DNA of 64,000 nucleotides from REEB95 sp035934235 (GTDB lineage Bacteria > Pseudomonadota > Alphaproteobacteria > ATCC43930 > CGMCC-115725), in assembly GCA_035934235.1 (NCBI GenBank), contig DASYYB010000008.1:3723-67722 (forward strand), given 5' to 3'. This document shows positions 17,858-25,352 of this stretch, in pieces. Under the pieces are notes generated by a model, which saw nothing but the letters and a program-made list of their open reading frames with translations, ran no database searches and had not been told where the DNA came from. How positions within the stretch are numbered: position 1 is the stretch's first letter; each line of letters begins with the position of its first letter. The position numbers and the translations under genes are program-made.

Positions 17858-18790
17858 CTAGCCGTTGATCTTTGGCAACGGGTCGCTGATAGCGTGCTGC
17901 ATGTCTGCCTTGGACACAGTACGCCGAGCAAGGAACGCATTCCACGCTTTGATAATGAGCGCATTGCGAACGTTTTCATGTACGCGGTTGTTGCTGCTCG
18001 CAGCTATCTCGACCAACCGCTTTTGCAGATAACGCGATGGAGCCCGCACCCTTTTCGCCCGACCACTAGCCCATTCGTCAAAAAATTCGTCTGCCCTCTT
18101 CTGGTCGCGCTTTGAAAAAAGATAATGCAGCGCCGCGAGTGGTCCCACCGGGTGTCCACAGGTTTTCCGAACGGCGAGGGCACAGTAAATGGAACGTTCG
18201 AGCAGGTCCGACTCGAATTTATCCCGGTAAGCTCTCAGCAATTCCTCATTCGAAAATTGTGCTCCCCGATCCGCAGGATCATCGCTCGTAAGAATTAGCA
18301 GCCAACGAACTGCTGCCGCGACATGTCCGGCGTAACTGATCCCGGCAATCGCAAAGACATCGCCGCCGGTGCGATTTTTTCCGATATCCATGCGGTCGAA
18401 TAGTTGTGAGTTAATGCCGAATACAACGTGCGAGGTCATCGGCTTTCCGGCGCGTAGACACGCGGACAAACGGTTTTGGCCGTCCTTCAACAATTCGTCG
18501 TCACCGAATTTGATTGTGTCGCCGGTGACTCCCCAACGCCCTGCGGTGAGATCAGCCGCATATTTTTTGATTTTGGCGGGCTTCATCGGGCGGTTATTGC
18601 GGTTAAGTGTGGTGAGGACATACTCGGCGAGCTTCGGCGAAAATTCGATCACTCGACTGTTCGTTGGCGGGCGACTGATTAGTTCGCCAAGTGTGGCGAT
18701 CTGTTCATTCAGCGGCATCGTCGCCTTTATTTTACGCTCCGGCTTTTCTGCCGAGACCGTGCGAATGGCTGCAACAGTTGAACCTGACAT
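17858..18790 (-). CDS. ParB-like nuclease-domain protein of mobile-element type
   Basis: 310 residues. It belongs to the phage/plasmid ParB-like group with a DGQHRL-type motif, here D103-G-Q-N-R-L108, in the context ADLTAGRWGVTGDTIKF...LSACLRAGKPM, followed by FDRMDIGKNRTGGDVFAIAG. These proteins are found in phages and plasmids, but the family's function is not established; the ParB/Srx fold can bind nucleotide and some members nick DNA. The C-terminal half is helical and basic (SGRAKRVRAPSRYLQKRL). Start: ATG 18790 is chosen because AAAGGA lies six to seven bases upstream; ATG 18796 would sit right on the ribosome site. It overlaps a 31-codon upstream ORF. It is the only sizeable gene of the tRNA-Lys element. 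Confidence 0.82.
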   Translation of the reverse strand: MSGSTVAAIRTVSAEKPERKIKATMPLNEQIATLGELISRPPTNSRVIEFSPKLAEYVLTTLNRNNRPMKPAKIKKYAADLTAGRWGVTGDTIKFGDDELLKDGQNRLSACLRAGKPMTSHVVFGINSQLFDRMDIGKNRTGGDVFAIAGISYAGHVAAAVRWLLILTSDDPADRGAQFSNEELLRAYRDKFESDLLERSIYCALAVRKTCGHPVGPLAALHYLFSKRDQKRADEFFDEWASGRAKRVRAPSRYLQKRLVEIAASSNNRVHENVRNALIIKAWNAFLARRTVSKADMQHAISDPLPKING

Positions 18791-18827
18791 ACGCATTCCT
18801 TTCGATTGCGGGTTTATCCGTTGCCAT
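18732..18827 (-). CDS. Small upstream ORF overlapping the ParB-like gene (31 aa)
   Basis: ATG 18827 follows CGAAAGGAACG, nearly the same ribosome-site text (CGAAAGGAATG) that precedes the ParB-like start, so the signal is duplicated 30 bp apart. It encodes MATDKPAIERNAYVRFNCC and a further short basic tail, and runs through the start of the ParB-like gene in another frame. It may act as a leader peptide coupling or limiting ParB-like translation. Whether it is translated is unknown. Confidence 0.4.
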   Translation of the reverse strand: MATDKPAIERNAYVRFNCCSHSHGLGRKAGA

Positions 18828-19174
18828 GCGTTCCTTTCGTATTAGCATGACGGCAATGTTATCTCTCTTACTAGAATGAAATTCAACTAGGAAAATGTTA
18901 TGCAACGTAAAGCACTGAAAACACACGAAAAGATGATAGAAAAAGTGAATTTTTTCTCGATTATTCCGGTAAGAAAATACCATCGTATGTATACAAGAGA
19001 GCAGGGAACTTGATCTAATTCAGAAATCTAGCCAGCACAAAAACGTGAAAATAGAGCAGGCATTGTCCTGAAACGACCTTGGAATTCATGAGCAATTGTC
19101 ATGTGGGCGATCATTTGCGGAAAGGCGCACCGCTGCCGGTTCACTACCGCCAGCCTTCAAACCATCGACATCCC

Positions 19175-19193
19175 GGGTGTCACCTGGGTGACA
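19175..19193 (+). repeat. Phased heptamer pair, variant site with palindrome
   Basis: GGGTGTC-ACCT-GGGTGAC: the same 7-4-7 architecture as the left site with one change in each heptamer. It also contains the palindrome TGTCACC-TG-GGTGACA (19178-19193). Seen directly; the binding role is inferred. Confidence 0.55.
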
Positions 19194-19274
19194 AGACGGT
19201 TCCGACAGACCCGTGTTGCTCAGCGAGGACGGTGGCCGAAAACGCTTTGATTCGTAGTGCCTTACCGTTCAATT

Positions 19275-19292
19275 GGCACCCGGGTGGCACCC
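19275..19292 (-). repeat. Phased heptamer pair, right arm-type site
   Basis: GGCACCC-GGGT-GGCACCC, the reverse complement of GGGTGCC-N4-GGGTGCC, 46 bp from the right attachment repeat. Orientation is inverted relative to the left site, as expected for sites flanking an element end to end. Confidence 0.65.
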
Positions 19293-19337
19293 TGCGAAGC
19301 GTCGGCGCCTAACTTAGGCTGCTAAGTGTTTGATTTC

Positions 19338-19383
19338 TTGGTGAGCCCGCCGGGATTCGAACCCGGGACCCCATGATTAAAAG
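19338..19383. repeat. attR: 46-bp repeat within tRNA-Lys
   Basis: Identical to 17594..17639. It is the 3' half of the functional tRNA-Lys gene, from the anticodon loop (AAAAG) through the encoded CCA and one base beyond. The remaining 5' half of the tRNA continues to 19414, so integration preserved the gene. Confidence 0.95.
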
Positions 19384-19414
19384 TCATGTGCTCTACCGGC
19401 TGAGCTACGGGCTC
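19339..19414 (-). tRNA. tRNA-Lys (anticodon TTT)
   Basis: 76 nt with the CCA end encoded. Acceptor stem GAGCCCG / CGGGCTC, D-arm TAGCTCAGCCGGTAGAGC, anticodon stem ATGAC / ..CAT with loop CTTTTAA (anticodon TTT), T-arm CCCGGGTTCGAATCCCGG. All stems pair well. Its 3' half serves as the attachment site of the adjoining element. Confidence 0.97.
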
Positions 19415-19454
19415 GCGCAATCGGGCCGGACAATAGGCGCGGCGGCGAGGTCGG

Positions 19455-19958
19455 TCAACCGAGGGCGCGGCGTGGCGCGAGACCGCGCTCTTCGATGCGG
19501 ATACGCCACGCGAGCAGCGCCGCATTGAGGATCGAAAAAATCAGCGCGATTCGCCAGGCACCGAAGACGAGCGGCAGCACGGCGATCTCGCCGGCGACGA
19601 TGAGGTAATTGGGATGGGCGACAAACCGATAAGGACCATGCCGCACCAGTGGCGTGTCCGGCAGGCTGTAGACCCGCGCGGTCCAGAACCGGCCAAGGCT
19701 GGCAATGATCCAGACCCGCATGATGAGCAACGCGAGAAACACGCCGAGCCATAGCCACTGCACGGCAGCGTCCCATGGGACGAAGACGAAAAGCGCTAGC
19801 AGCCACGCGGCGTGCACGGCGACAATCAACGGGTAATGGCTGGCGCCGAGTTCGACGGCGCCGCGTTCCTTAAGCGCACGCGCATTGCGCGCCGAGTAGG
19901 CGAGCTCGCCAAGCCGCATCGCCGCCACCAGACCGACGATGAGCAGCAGCGGACTCAC
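19455..19958 (-). CDS. Isoprenylcysteine carboxyl methyltransferase-family protein
   Basis: 167-residue integral membrane methyltransferase of the ICMT/PEMT-like family. The start is GTG 19958, whose GTGA overlaps the stop of the polyketide synthase upstream, so the two are coupled. Membrane segments at about 1-20, 45-65 and 75-95 and one near the C-terminus; the SAM-binding signature is LPDTPLVRHGPYRFVAHPNYL with the conserved HP-Y pattern. In Bacillus, the homologous neighbour pair BpsA-BpsB makes alkylpyrones and methylates them; the same division of labour is inferred here. No CaaX proteins are expected in a bacterium, so the acceptor is likely the polyketide product. Confidence 0.88.
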   Translation of the reverse strand: MSPLLLIVGLVAAMRLGELAYSARNARALKERGAVELGASHYPLIVAVHAAWLLALFVFVPWDAAVQWLWLGVFLALLIMRVWIIASLGRFWTARVYSLPDTPLVRHGPYRFVAHPNYLIVAGEIAVLPLVFGAWRIALIFSILNAALLAWRIRIEERGLAPRRALG

Positions 19959-20998
19959 GCTTCGAGCACCAGAAAGCCGGCGGTGAACCCGGGTCCCAAC
20001 GCCGATAGCAACATGCGGCCGTTTGCGCCGGCCTTGAGCGTACGCTCGAGCACGAACAAAACCGTCGCCGCCGACATGTTGCCGCAATCGCGCAGCACTG
20101 CGCGCGCGTGGTCGAGTGCGCCAGCGGCGAGCGCGAACGCTTCCTCGATTGCGCTGAGCACTTTGACGCCGCCGGGATGACAGACGACATGATCGATGCC
20201 GTCGAGGGTGAGACCATGGCGGGCAAGGAATGTCTCCGCGGCGGCGCGCAATTCGTTGCGCACTAGTGCGGGAATGTCGCGCGAGAAGATCGCCTTGAGA
20301 CCGTCCTCCATGACGTCCCATCCCATGACGCCGAGAGAGTCCGGCCAGGTATGCTCGCCCGCCGCGCCGAGAACCGGTCCGTTGCCATCCGTCGACACGA
20401 TGCCGGCTGCGGCGCCGTCGCCGAACAACGCAGTCGCGACGACGTTGCTTTTCGAGTTGTCGCCGCGGCGGAAACACAGCGCGCACAGCTCGACAACCAG
20501 GAACAGGACGTTACTGCCCGGTCGGGCGCGGGCCAGGTCGGCGGCACGCGCGAGACCAGCGACGCCGCCGGCGCAACCCAAGCCGAACACCGGCAGGCGC
20601 GTGACGTCCGCGCGCATTCCGAGACGGTTCAGCAGCCGGGCGTCGAGACTGGGCGTGGCGATGCCCGTCGTCGAAATCGTCACCACGGCGTCGATTTGGC
20701 GCGCCGTAAGGCCAGCGTCGGCGAGCGCGCTGCGCGCTGCGCGCTCCAGCAGTCGCACGGCGTGTTCGAGATAAAGCTCGTTGCGCTCGGCCCAGCCGTG
20801 CGGTCGGTCGTACCATTCGACGGGCACGCAGGAATAGCGCGCGTCGATTCCGGCATTGGCGAAAACCGGCATCAGCCGGTCGAGGTCGAGCGCGGCGGCG
20901 CCGGCGAAATAGCCGCGGGCGCGGCGTTCGATATCGGCTTGCCGCAAGGTGTAGGGCGGTAGCGCCGTCGACAGGGCAAGCAGGCGGGGTGCGTTCAT
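19955..20998 (-). CDS. Type III polyketide synthase (chalcone/alkylpyrone synthase-like)
   Basis: Homodimeric ketosynthase condensing an acyl-CoA starter with malonyl-CoA units to give alkylpyrones or alkylresorcinols. 347 residues from ATG 20998 (AAGGAG upstream). The thiolase-fold triad is intact: C142 in FGLGCAGGVAGL, H274 in VVCHPGGVKVL and N307 in CGNMSAATVLFVLE. The C-terminal GxGF-type loop is LSALGPGFTAGFLVLEA. It is coupled to the ICMT-type methyltransferase downstream, which supports a phenolic or pyrone lipid product. The starter-unit preference cannot be read from sequence. Confidence 0.93.
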   Translation of the reverse strand: MNAPRLLALSTALPPYTLRQADIERRARGYFAGAAALDLDRLMPVFANAGIDARYSCVPVEWYDRPHGWAERNELYLEHAVRLLERAARSALADAGLTARQIDAVVTISTTGIATPSLDARLLNRLGMRADVTRLPVFGLGCAGGVAGLARAADLARARPGSNVLFLVVELCALCFRRGDNSKSNVVATALFGDGAAAGIVSTDGNGPVLGAAGEHTWPDSLGVMGWDVMEDGLKAIFSRDIPALVRNELRAAAETFLARHGLTLDGIDHVVCHPGGVKVLSAIEEAFALAAGALDHARAVLRDCGNMSAATVLFVLERTLKAGANGRMLLSALGPGFTAGFLVLEA

Positions 20999-21135
20999 CA
21001 CTGGCGGTAGGCTCCTTGCGTCGTTACAGTGTCGGCGCTTCTGGCCGGTGCACAGTAGGGCCGCCGGCACTGATCTTGGATCACATGTTCGCGCGTTTCA
21101 TTCGTTAGCCGGGACGAGCAGGGATAAGACACGAG

Positions 21136-21870
21136 ATGGCCCGCAAAAGTCGTAAGCCGCCGCCGCAGAATGGTGCCATCAGCGGCCAAGCCAACGGCGA
21201 CGATAATAGTAATGGTCTCGGCGAACGCCTACGGGCGTATTTCCTGGCGGGCATCCTGGTCACCGGGCCGATTGCTTTCACCCTGTGGATCACCTGGAGC
21301 ATCATCGATTTCATCGATCGGGCGGTTTCTCACCTGGTGCCCACCAGTTACAACCCGGGCACGTACTTTCCGTTCAACATCCCAGGCTTCGGCCTTGTCA
21401 TCGCGGTCGCCGCACTAACGCTGATCGGCTGGCTGACCGCTGGCTATGCCGGCCGGCTGTTCCTGCGCCTGTCCGATCGCATCATGAAGCGCATGCCGGT
21501 CGTGCGCGGCATCTACGGCGCCTTCAAGCAGATTTTCGAAACCGTATTGGCCAAGCGCTCGAATACGTTCCGCGAAGTCGTGCTCGTCGAGTGGCCGCGC
21601 CGCGAGATGTGGACTGTGGCCTTCGTCACCACGCAGGGCGAGGGCGAATTGCAGTCGAACGTCGCGCCGGATTCGATCGGCCTTTACGTGCCGACGACGC
21701 CGAACCCGACCTCGGGCTACCTCGTCTATGTCTCGCGCGCCGACATCGTGCCGCTGTCGATGTCGGTCGAGGACGGCATCAAGCTGGTGATCTCCGGCGG
21801 AATCATCACGCCCGAAACGGGCGAGGCGCCGCTGGAGGGGAAAGTCCAGGAAATCGTCGCGCCGGAATAG
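21136..21870 (+). CDS. DUF502 family membrane protein
   Basis: 244 residues; function unknown, though the family is widespread in proteobacteria. After a hydrophilic N-terminus there are two membrane helices (about 38-60 and 84-104), then a soluble C-terminal beta-rich domain with the family blocks PVVRGIYGAFKQIFE, FREVVLVEWPRREMWTVAFVT and YVPTTPNPTSGYLVYV. ATG 21136 has AGGGATAAG upstream. It ends eleven bases from the convergent recG stop. Confidence 0.92.
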   Translation: MARKSRKPPPQNGAISGQANGDDNSNGLGERLRAYFLAGILVTGPIAFTLWITWSIIDFIDRAVSHLVPTSYNPGTYFPFNIPGFGLVIAVAALTLIGWLTAGYAGRLFLRLSDRIMKRMPVVRGIYGAFKQIFETVLAKRSNTFREVVLVEWPRREMWTVAFVTTQGEGELQSNVAPDSIGLYVPTTPNPTSGYLVYVSRADIVPLSMSVEDGIKLVISGGIITPETGEAPLEGKVQEIVAPE

Positions 21871-21880
21871 TCGCGCGCGT

Positions 21881-23962
21881 TCAGCCGGCACGGAGGTACC
21901 GGACCGCAGCGTCTCGCGCGAATAGATAGAGCAGCGCGCGCAGAGCCGCGCCGCGCGGACCTTCGAGCTCGGCGTCGCGCGCCAGCGCTAAGCACGCCTC
22001 CTCGTGCGCAATCGGAATGAGGTCGGCGTGCGCCGCGAGATCGGCCAGCCGGAACTGCTCGAAGCCGCTCTGCCTGGTGCCGAGCATTTCGCCGGCGCCG
22101 CGCAGCCGCAAATCCTCTTCCGCGATCCGGAAGCCATCGTCACTTTCACGCAAGATCGTCAAACGCTGTTTGGCGGTCTCACTCAACGGCGACGCGTACA
22201 TCAGCAGGCACGAAGCCGGTTGGTCGCCGCGGCCGATGCGGCCGCGCAGCTGATGGAGCTGCGCCAGGCCGAAACGTTCGGCATGCTCGATCACCATGAT
22301 GGTGGCGTCGGTAACGTCGACGCCGACTTCGATCACCGTCGTCGCCACCAGCAGGTCGATGCCGCCGGACGCAAACGCGGCCATCGTGCGGTCGCGCTCC
22401 GGTCCTTTCATCCGCCCGTGGACCAGGCCGACGCGGTTGCCGAAGATCTGGAACAGTTCGGAGAAGCGCGCTTCGGCGGCCTGTAGATCGCTGTCCTCGG
22501 ACTCTTCGATCAGCGGACAGATCCAATAGATCTTGGCGCGCTTTGCGATCGCGCGGCGAATGGCGGCGATGACCTCGTCAAGCCGTTCGACGGGCACGGC
22601 GCTGGTGGTGGTTTTGGCGCGGTTGGCGGGCTTCTCGTCGAGGCGGGATGAATCGAGATCGCCATAGGCGGTCATCTCGAGCGTGCGCGGGATCGGCGTC
22701 GCCGTCATCACCAGGATATCGACTGCCGTGCCCTTGCCGGCGAGTTGGACGCGCTGTTCGACGCCAAAGCGGTGCTGTTCGTCGATCACCGCCAGCGCCA
22801 AATCCTTGAACGTGACCTCGTCCTGGAACAATGCATGCGTGCCGACCGCAATCTGAATCGCCCCGGCGGCGAGACGTTCGAGGAATTCCGTCCGCGCCCG
22901 GCCTTTCTCGCGGCCGGTGAGCAGCGCGACGGTGATCCCAGACTCCTTGGTCAGCGTGGTCAAGGTGGCGAAGTGCTGGCGCGCCAGGATTTCGGTCGGC
23001 GCCATCAGCACGGCCTGGCCGCCGGCTTCGACCGCATCGCACATCGCCAGCAGCGCCACCACGGTCTTGCCGCTGCCGACGTCGCCTTGCAGCAGCCGGT
23101 TCATACGCAAGGGCTGCGCCATGTCGGCGGCGATCTCGCCGAGCGCACGACGCTGCGCGCCGGTAAGTGCGAAGGGCAGGGCACGTTCGATGCGCTGGCG
23201 CAGTTCGCCTTTGGCGGCGATCGAACGGCCAGCGCGTTTGCGGGTGCGCGCGCGCAATAGCGCGATGGTCAGCTGGTTCGCCAGCAATTCGTCATAGGCG
23301 AGACGTTCGCGCACCGGATGGCCGGGGAGCAGGTCCTCGGGTCGTGCCGGCGCGTGTGCGGCCGTGATCGCCGCGCGCCACGTTGGCCAGCCGCGCCGCT
23401 TGACCAGTTCGGTGTCGCTCCATTCGTCGAGTTGCGGTGCGCGCGCCAACGCGGCCTCGATTGCCTTGTGCACGATGCGCAACGTCAATCCGGCGGTCAG
23501 GCGGTAGACCGGCTCGATCAGCTTCAGGGTGTCGAGCACCGCCGGATCGAGAATGTAATCCGGATGCGTCATCTGCGTCTGGTTGTTGAAGCGCTCGACC
23601 TTGCCGCTGACGATGCGGCTCGCGCCGACCGGCAATTGCCGCTCCAGCCAGTCGCCTTTGACGTGAAAGAACACCAGGAAAAGCGTGCCGCTCGCGTCGC
23701 GGCAACGCACCCGATAAGGCTGACGCGGATTATGCGGCTTTTGGTGCTGCTCGACGGTGATCGTCAGCGTCGCGATGCGGCCTTCGGGCGCGTCGGCCAC
23801 CTTGGGACGGAAGCTGCGATCGACCAGGTCGACCGGCAGGTGCCACAGCAGGTCGACGACATGCGGCCCGCAAATTTTCTTGAACAGTTTTCCTAGCCGT
23901 GGTCCGACGCCTTTGAGATCGGTGACCTCGGCAAAGAGCGGATTGAGGATTGCGGGTCGCAC
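21881..23962 (-). CDS. recG: ATP-dependent DNA helicase RecG
   Basis: Branch-migration helicase that reverses stalled replication forks and processes R- and D-loops. 693 residues, normal length. The start is GTG 23962 giving MRPAILNPLFAEVTDLKGVG. The N-terminal wedge OB domain covers about 30-160. The SF2 motor has Walker A GDVGSGKTVVA, Walker B DEQHRFG, TATPIPRTLEM (motif III), the VHGRMKGPERD block and motif VI QLRGRIGRG. It precedes an amidohydrolase on the same strand (22 bp apart). Confidence 0.96.
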   Translation of the reverse strand: MRPAILNPLFAEVTDLKGVGPRLGKLFKKICGPHVVDLLWHLPVDLVDRSFRPKVADAPEGRIATLTITVEQHQKPHNPRQPYRVRCRDASGTLFLVFFHVKGDWLERQLPVGASRIVSGKVERFNNQTQMTHPDYILDPAVLDTLKLIEPVYRLTAGLTLRIVHKAIEAALARAPQLDEWSDTELVKRRGWPTWRAAITAAHAPARPEDLLPGHPVRERLAYDELLANQLTIALLRARTRKRAGRSIAAKGELRQRIERALPFALTGAQRRALGEIAADMAQPLRMNRLLQGDVGSGKTVVALLAMCDAVEAGGQAVLMAPTEILARQHFATLTTLTKESGITVALLTGREKGRARTEFLERLAAGAIQIAVGTHALFQDEVTFKDLALAVIDEQHRFGVEQRVQLAGKGTAVDILVMTATPIPRTLEMTAYGDLDSSRLDEKPANRAKTTTSAVPVERLDEVIAAIRRAIAKRAKIYWICPLIEESEDSDLQAAEARFSELFQIFGNRVGLVHGRMKGPERDRTMAAFASGGIDLLVATTVIEVGVDVTDATIMVIEHAERFGLAQLHQLRGRIGRGDQPASCLLMYASPLSETAKQRLTILRESDDGFRIAEEDLRLRGAGEMLGTRQSGFEQFRLADLAAHADLIPIAHEEACLALARDAELEGPRGAALRALLYLFARDAAVRYLRAG

Positions 23963-23983
23963 CGCTTGCTGCCGGAAAGCGTC

Positions 23984-24952
23984 TCAGACCTTGAGCTTCA
24001 AAAGCCGCCGGGCATTGCCGTTGAGTAGCTTTTCCTTGTCGGCGGCCGGCAGCTTCAGCTCTTCGAGCGCCCACTTGGTTCCCGGTGGATTGGGCACGAA
24101 AGGATAATCGATCGAGAACATGATGCGGTCGAGCCCAATCTCCTTGATGCAATAGTCGAGCGCGTTGCTGGAAAAGAAGCCGCTGGTGGTGACCGTGAAG
24201 TTGCGCAGGAATTTCTCGCGAAACCCCTCGGCATGCTTGCCGTCGCGCGCCAGCGTCATGTTGACGCGCCAGAGAAAGAAGGGGAGGCCTTCGCCGAGAT
24301 GCCCGAGGATCAGCTTGACCTTGGGATAGGCATCGAGCACGCCCGACAGCACCAGACGCACGCCGAGCGTCGCGGTTTCGATGGTGAAGCCCCAGGCGGC
24401 GTTGGCGAGCGTGGGGTGCTTGCCAAGGTAATCCTTGAGATAGGTGTCGATCAGCGCCTGGTGCGGCTTGGCGGGATGAAAATAGAGCGGCACATCCAAG
24501 GCTTGGGCGCGCTCGAAGATCGGCCAGAAGCGTTTGTCGTCGAGGAACACGCCGTTCGACAGGCCGTGGATCATCGCGCCGACGAAACCGAGTTTCGTGA
24601 CGCAGCGTTCCAACTCGTCGGCCGCGTGCTTGGCGTCGGTCGTGGTCGGCAGCGCCGCGAAAGCGCCGAAGCGCTTGGGATGCGCCCTGACCACGTCGGC
24701 GAGCCGGTCATTGACGCTGCGCGCCACCTGGAGCGCGGATTCCGCCGGCAGGCGCTGCGTTGCCGGCGCGCCGAGCGACAGCACCTGATAGTCGACGCCA
24801 GCCGCGTCCATCTCCTTGAGGCGCAATTCGCCGAGATCGTCGAGCCGCTTCACCAGTTCGGGATTGGCGCGGCCCTCGAACTGCGCGACCGCGACAATCT
24901 GCGGGTCATGGTAATGCTCTTCGAGCGCGACGACATACGGCTTGGCGGCCAT
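23984..24952 (-). CDS. Amidohydrolase family 2 protein (resorcylate decarboxylase-like)
   Basis: Metal-dependent TIM-barrel enzyme of the ACMSD / 2,6-dihydroxybenzoate decarboxylase group, probably a decarboxylase or hydrolase of a small aromatic or carboxylic substrate. 322 residues. The N-terminal VALEEHYHDP replaces the HxH of classical amidohydrolases, as in gamma-resorcylate decarboxylase. Further markers are YFHPAKP (metal His), LILGHLGEGLPFF, and SIDYPFVPN with the catalytic Asp, followed by LLNGNARRLLKL. ATG 24952. It is upstream of recG on the same strand, though a functional link is unlikely. The exact substrate is unknown. Confidence 0.88.
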   Translation of the reverse strand: MAAKPYVVALEEHYHDPQIVAVAQFEGRANPELVKRLDDLGELRLKEMDAAGVDYQVLSLGAPATQRLPAESALQVARSVNDRLADVVRAHPKRFGAFAALPTTTDAKHAADELERCVTKLGFVGAMIHGLSNGVFLDDKRFWPIFERAQALDVPLYFHPAKPHQALIDTYLKDYLGKHPTLANAAWGFTIETATLGVRLVLSGVLDAYPKVKLILGHLGEGLPFFLWRVNMTLARDGKHAEGFREKFLRNFTVTTSGFFSSNALDYCIKEIGLDRIMFSIDYPFVPNPPGTKWALEELKLPAADKEKLLNGNARRLLKLKV

Positions 24953-25085
24953 GCTCGTCCTCCCTGCGGTCGCTTTCTAACAGGCGAGGCATCCTCTGTC
25001 ATCCCGGCGCCGCATGGGCCGATGCGTCTTTGGCGCTTGCAAGCCACGGCGTTCGCGGCATTATCACGGCCGAGACAGCCCCGCT

Positions 25086-25352
25086 ATGGCACAGGAAGAA
25101 GACGGGGTGGAGAAGCAGCGCAAGCGGCTGCTCTACCAAAGCCGCCACCGCGGCACCAAGGAAAGCGACCTGTTTCTGGGCGCTTTCGCGGATATCTATT
25201 TGCCGAATTTCAGCGCAACCGATTTGGCGGAATACGAATCCATCCTCGCCGAGGATGACGACAGGCTGTTCGACTGGATCTATGGCCGCGTCAAGCCACC
25301 GCGCGATGGTACGGTGATGCGGCTGTTGCTCGCCTTCCGGTTCCGGCCATGA
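25086..25352 (+). CDS. sdhE: FAD assembly factor SdhE
   Basis: Small chaperone that promotes covalent FAD attachment to succinate dehydrogenase SdhA. 88 residues from ATG 25086; the frame is open upstream but only this start gives the family length. The key motif is R22-G-T-K-E26 in SRHRGTKESDLFLGAF, matching the RGxxE flavinylation motif. The rest is the five-helix bundle with DRLFDWIYGR. Its stop overlaps the mfd ATG by four bases (ATGA). Confidence 0.93.
   Translation: MAQEEDGVEKQRKRLLYQSRHRGTKESDLFLGAFADIYLPNFSATDLAEYESILAEDDDRLFDWIYGRVKPPRDGTVMRLLLAFRFRP

Larger units (their letters stand above)
17640..19337. mobile_element. Integrase-less mini integrative element at tRNA-Lys
   Basis: About 1.7 kb bounded by the perfect 46-bp direct repeats and inserted downstream of an intact tRNA-Lys. 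It is visibly more AT-rich than its flanks. Inside: one ParB-like gene with a small upstream ORF, a strong hairpin after it, a 9-bp inverted repeat next to attL, and three phased heptamer-pair sites near the two ends. No tyrosine or serine recombinase, excisionase, relaxase or phage gene is recognisable. It is therefore either a deletion remnant or a non-autonomous element mobilised in trans. Boundaries come from the repeats; mobility is inferred. Confidence 0.88.
18828..19337. other. Non-coding right end of the tRNA-Lys element
   Basis: 510 bp between the element's genes and the intact tRNA-Lys. It is AT-rich, especially 18880-19060, and should contain the leftward promoter. No integrase fragment was recognised where one would normally sit (next to the tRNA 3' end). 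Two heptamer-pair sites occur at 19175 and 19275. Confidence 0.6.

Noticed and set aside
17640..19337. tRNA-Lys insert as a prophage
   Set aside because: Only 1.7 kb, no structural, lysis or integrase genes; described as a mini integrative element instead.
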